From positions 13,910,501-13,974,500 of the forward strand of contig NC_092569.1 of assembly GCF_037975245.1 (NCBI RefSeq): a stretch of DNA of 64,000 nucleotides, in the 5' to 3' direction. This DNA is from Apostichopus japonicus (Eukaryota; Echinodermata; Holothuroidea; Aspidochirotida; Stichopodidae). The notes under the pieces are model-generated. The model did not search any database and was not told where the DNA came from. It worked only from the letters and a program-made list of their open reading frames with translations. Within the stretch, counting starts at the first letter, position 1, and every line of letters begins with the position of its first letter. This document shows positions 61,322 through 64,000 of this stretch, piece after piece. Position numbers and translations under genes: made by a program.

Positions 61322-64000
61322 GTGGCCAAATAAAGATGTGTATACAGTAAAATTTAAGTAATGATGTTTTGATGGTACCAGTTACTGCACACAAATAAAG
61401 GGGTGGATACAGTAAAATATAAGTAATGATGTTTTGATGGTACAAGCTACTGCACACAAATAAAGGGGTGTATAAAGTAAAATATAAGTAATGATACTTT
61501 GATGGTACCAGTTACTGCACACAAATAAAGAGGTGTATACAGTAAAATATAAGTAATGATGTTTTGATGTTACCAGTGACTGCACACAAATAAAGGGGTG
61601 GATACAGTAAAATATAAGTAATGATGTATTGATGGTACCAGCTACTGCACACAAATAAAGGGTTGTATACAGTAAAATATAAGTAATGATGTTTTGATGG
61701 TATCAGCTACTGCACACAAATAAAGAGGTGTATACAGTAAAATATAAGTAATGATGTTTTGATGGTATCAGCTACTGCACACAAATAAAGGGGTGGATAC
61801 AGTAAAATATAAGTAATGATGTTTTGATGGTATCAGCTACTGCACACAAATAAAGGGTTGTATACAGTAAAATATAAGTAATGATGTATTGATGGTACCA
61901 GTAACTGCACACAAATAAAGAGGTGTATACAGTAAAATATAAGTAATGATGTTTTGATGTTACCAGTGATTGCACACAAATAAAGAGGTGTATAGAGTAA
62001 AATATAAGTAATGATGTTTTGATGTTACCAGTGATTGCACACAAATAAAGGGGTGTATACAGTAAAATATAAGTAATGATGTATTGATGGTACCAGTAAC
62101 TGCACACAAATAAAGAGGTGTATACAGTAAAATATATGTAATGATGTTTTGATGGTACCAGCTACTGCACACAAATAAAGCTGTGTATACAGTAAAATAT
62201 AAGTAATGATGTTTTGATGTTACCAGTGATTGCACACAAATAAAGATGTGTATAGAGTAAAATATAAGTAATGATGTTTTGATGGTACCAGCTACTGCAC
62301 ACAAATAAAGGGGTGTATACAGTAAAATATAAGTAATGATGTATTGATGGTACCATCTACCGCACACAAATAAAGAGGTGTATACAGTAAAATATACTTA
62401 ATGATGTTTTGATGGTACCAGCTACTGCACACAAATAAAGGGGTGTATACAGTAAAATAAAAGTAATGATGTTTTGATGGTACCAGTTACTGCACACAAT
62501 TTAAGAGGTGTATACAGTAAAATATACGTAATGATGTTTTGATGGTACAAGCTACTGCACACAAATAAAGGGGTGTATTAAGTAAAATTTAAGTAATGAT
62601 GTTTTGATGGTACCAGCTACTGCACACAAATAAAGGGGTGTATACAGTAAAATATAAGTAATGATGTATTAATGGTACCAGTAACTGCACACAAATAAAG
62701 AGGTGTATACAGTAAAATATACGTAATGATGTTTTGATGGTACCAGCTACTGCACACAAATAAAGGGGTGTATACAGTAAAATATAAGTAATGATGTTTT
62801 GATGGTACCAGTTGCTGCACACAATTAAAGAGGTGTATACAGTAAAATATAAGCAATGGTGTTTTGATGGTACCAGTGGCTGCACACAAATAAAGGGGTG
62901 GATACAGTAAAATATAAGTAATGATGTTTTGATGGTACCAGTTATTGCACACATGAAGAGGTGTATACAGTAAAATATAAGTAATGATGTTGTGATGGTG
63001 CCAGTTACTGAACACAAATAAAGCTGTGTATACAGTAAAATATAAGTAATGATGTTTTGATGTTACCAGTGATTGCACACAAATAAAGATGTGTATAGAG
63101 TAAAATATAAGTAATGATGTTTTGATGGTACCAGCTACTGCACACAAATAAAGGGGTGTATACAGTAAAATATAAGTAATGATGTATTGATGGTACCATC
63201 TACCGCACACAAATAAAGAGGTGTATACAGTAAAATATACTTAATGATGTTTTGATGGTACCAGCTACTGCACACAAATAAAGGGGTGTATACAGTAAAA
63301 TAAAAGTAATGATGTTTTGATGGTACCAGTTACTGCACACAATTTAAGAGGTGTATACAGTAAAATATACGTAATGATGTTTTGATGGTACAAGCTACTG
63401 CACACAAATAAAGGGGTGTATTAAGTAAAATTTAAGTAATGATGTTTTGATGGTACCAGCTACTGCACACAAATAAAGGGGTGTATACAGTAAAATATAA
63501 GTAATGATGTATTAATGGTACCAGTAACTGCACACAAATAAAGAGGTGTATACAGTAAAATATACGTAATGATGTTTTGATGGTACCAGCTACTGCACAC
63601 AAATAAAGGGGTGTATACAGTAAAATATAAGTAATGATGTTTTGATGGTACCAGTTGCTGCACACAATTAAAGAGGTGTATACAGTAAAATATAAGCAAT
63701 GGTGTTTTGATGGTACCAGTGGCTGCACACAAATAAAGGGGTGGATACAGTAAAATATAAGTAATGATGTTTTGATGGTACCAGTTATTGCACACATGAA
63801 GAGGTGTATACAGTAAAATATAAGTAATGATGTTGTGATGGTGCCAGTTATTGCACACAAATAAAGGGGTGTATACAGTAAAATATAAGTAATGATGTAT
63901 TAATGGTACCAGTAACTGCACACAAATAAAGAGGTGTATACAGTAAAATATACTTAATGATGTTTTGATGGTACCAGCTACTGCACACAAATAAAGGGGT
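61322..64000. repeat. 65-bp satellite array with a 13-mer higher-order repeat
   Basis: About 41 head-to-tail monomers of 65 bp (core gtatacagtaaaatataagt, then aatgatgttttgatggtacc, then cactgcacacaAATAAAgg-like) run to the window edge. A block of 843 bp (13 monomers minus 2 bp, because one monomer has acatgaag for acaaataaag) is repeated almost exactly: 62180-63000 and 63023-63840. All three antisense frames are open, giving overlapping Cys/Tyr/Ile-rich frames with a 65-residue period. These are satellite artefacts. Confidence 0.95.

Noticed and set aside
61209-63990. Antisense Cys/Tyr-rich frames of 64-197 codons
   Set aside because: They repeat with the satellite period in all frames and have no start context or domain; kept only as a curiosity.
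61322-64000. CRISPR-like array
   Set aside because: The whole monomer is conserved with no unique spacers; this is eukaryotic satellite DNA.

Overview
The window is eukaryotic: AT-rich, gene-poor and full of introns, transposon relics, microsatellites and satellite DNA. The only clear gene family encodes secreted proteins with a fibrinogen-related domain (FReD), here preceded by Ser/Thr-rich, trypsin-inhibitor-like (TIL) and EGF-like modules. FReD expansions of this kind are typical of marine invertebrates. Together with the decayed HECT, SAM and 'PGK-type' gene relics, I favour an echinoderm, perhaps a sea cucumber. The species call is inference.

Left third (1-28.2 kb, all on the minus strand): a tandem array of FReD genes with a unit of about 13 kb. 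Unit Z (1-5209; its 3' half lies outside the window) has lost its ATG. Unit A (9719-18240) has every expected exon type but carries a frameshift and two nonsense codons. Unit B (22775-28229) can be spliced into one open frame of 574 residues over nine exons and is the best candidate for a working gene. An extra orphan FReD terminal exon, with a stop in its GGWW motif, lies between Z and A (8278-8528). In Z and A the small Ser/Thr exons have been amplified in two alternating types, and one type has a damaged splice donor in every extra copy. A CR1-like LINE sits at the same site in Z and A but not in B, so it dates the duplications. An RTE-type LINE fragment and two inverted-repeat insertions are specific to unit A or its flank.

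Middle (28.2-40 kb): mostly non-coding. It holds a broken HECT-like E3 ligase relic (about 33.06-33.76 kb), 178-bp tandem repeats, and a candidate 4.9-kb DNA transposon (34549-39491). That element has inverted ends, subterminal ACACAAC/GTTGTGT palindromes and a decayed SAM-domain gene inside.

Right (40-64 kb): no confident intact gene. It contains two TTAA-flanked MITEs, a 1.5-kb fold-back element, several tandem repeats (145/290 bp, about 17 bp, about 292 bp), a 29-bp-stem hairpin, the last two exons of a gene with a 'W...LPGRKEV...W' domain (one nonsense codon), and then a 65-bp satellite. The satellite starts directly after that gene's stop codon, carries AATAAA in nearly every monomer, and runs off the window end with a 13-mer higher-order repeat. 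I found no rRNA, tRNA or CRISPR arrays.
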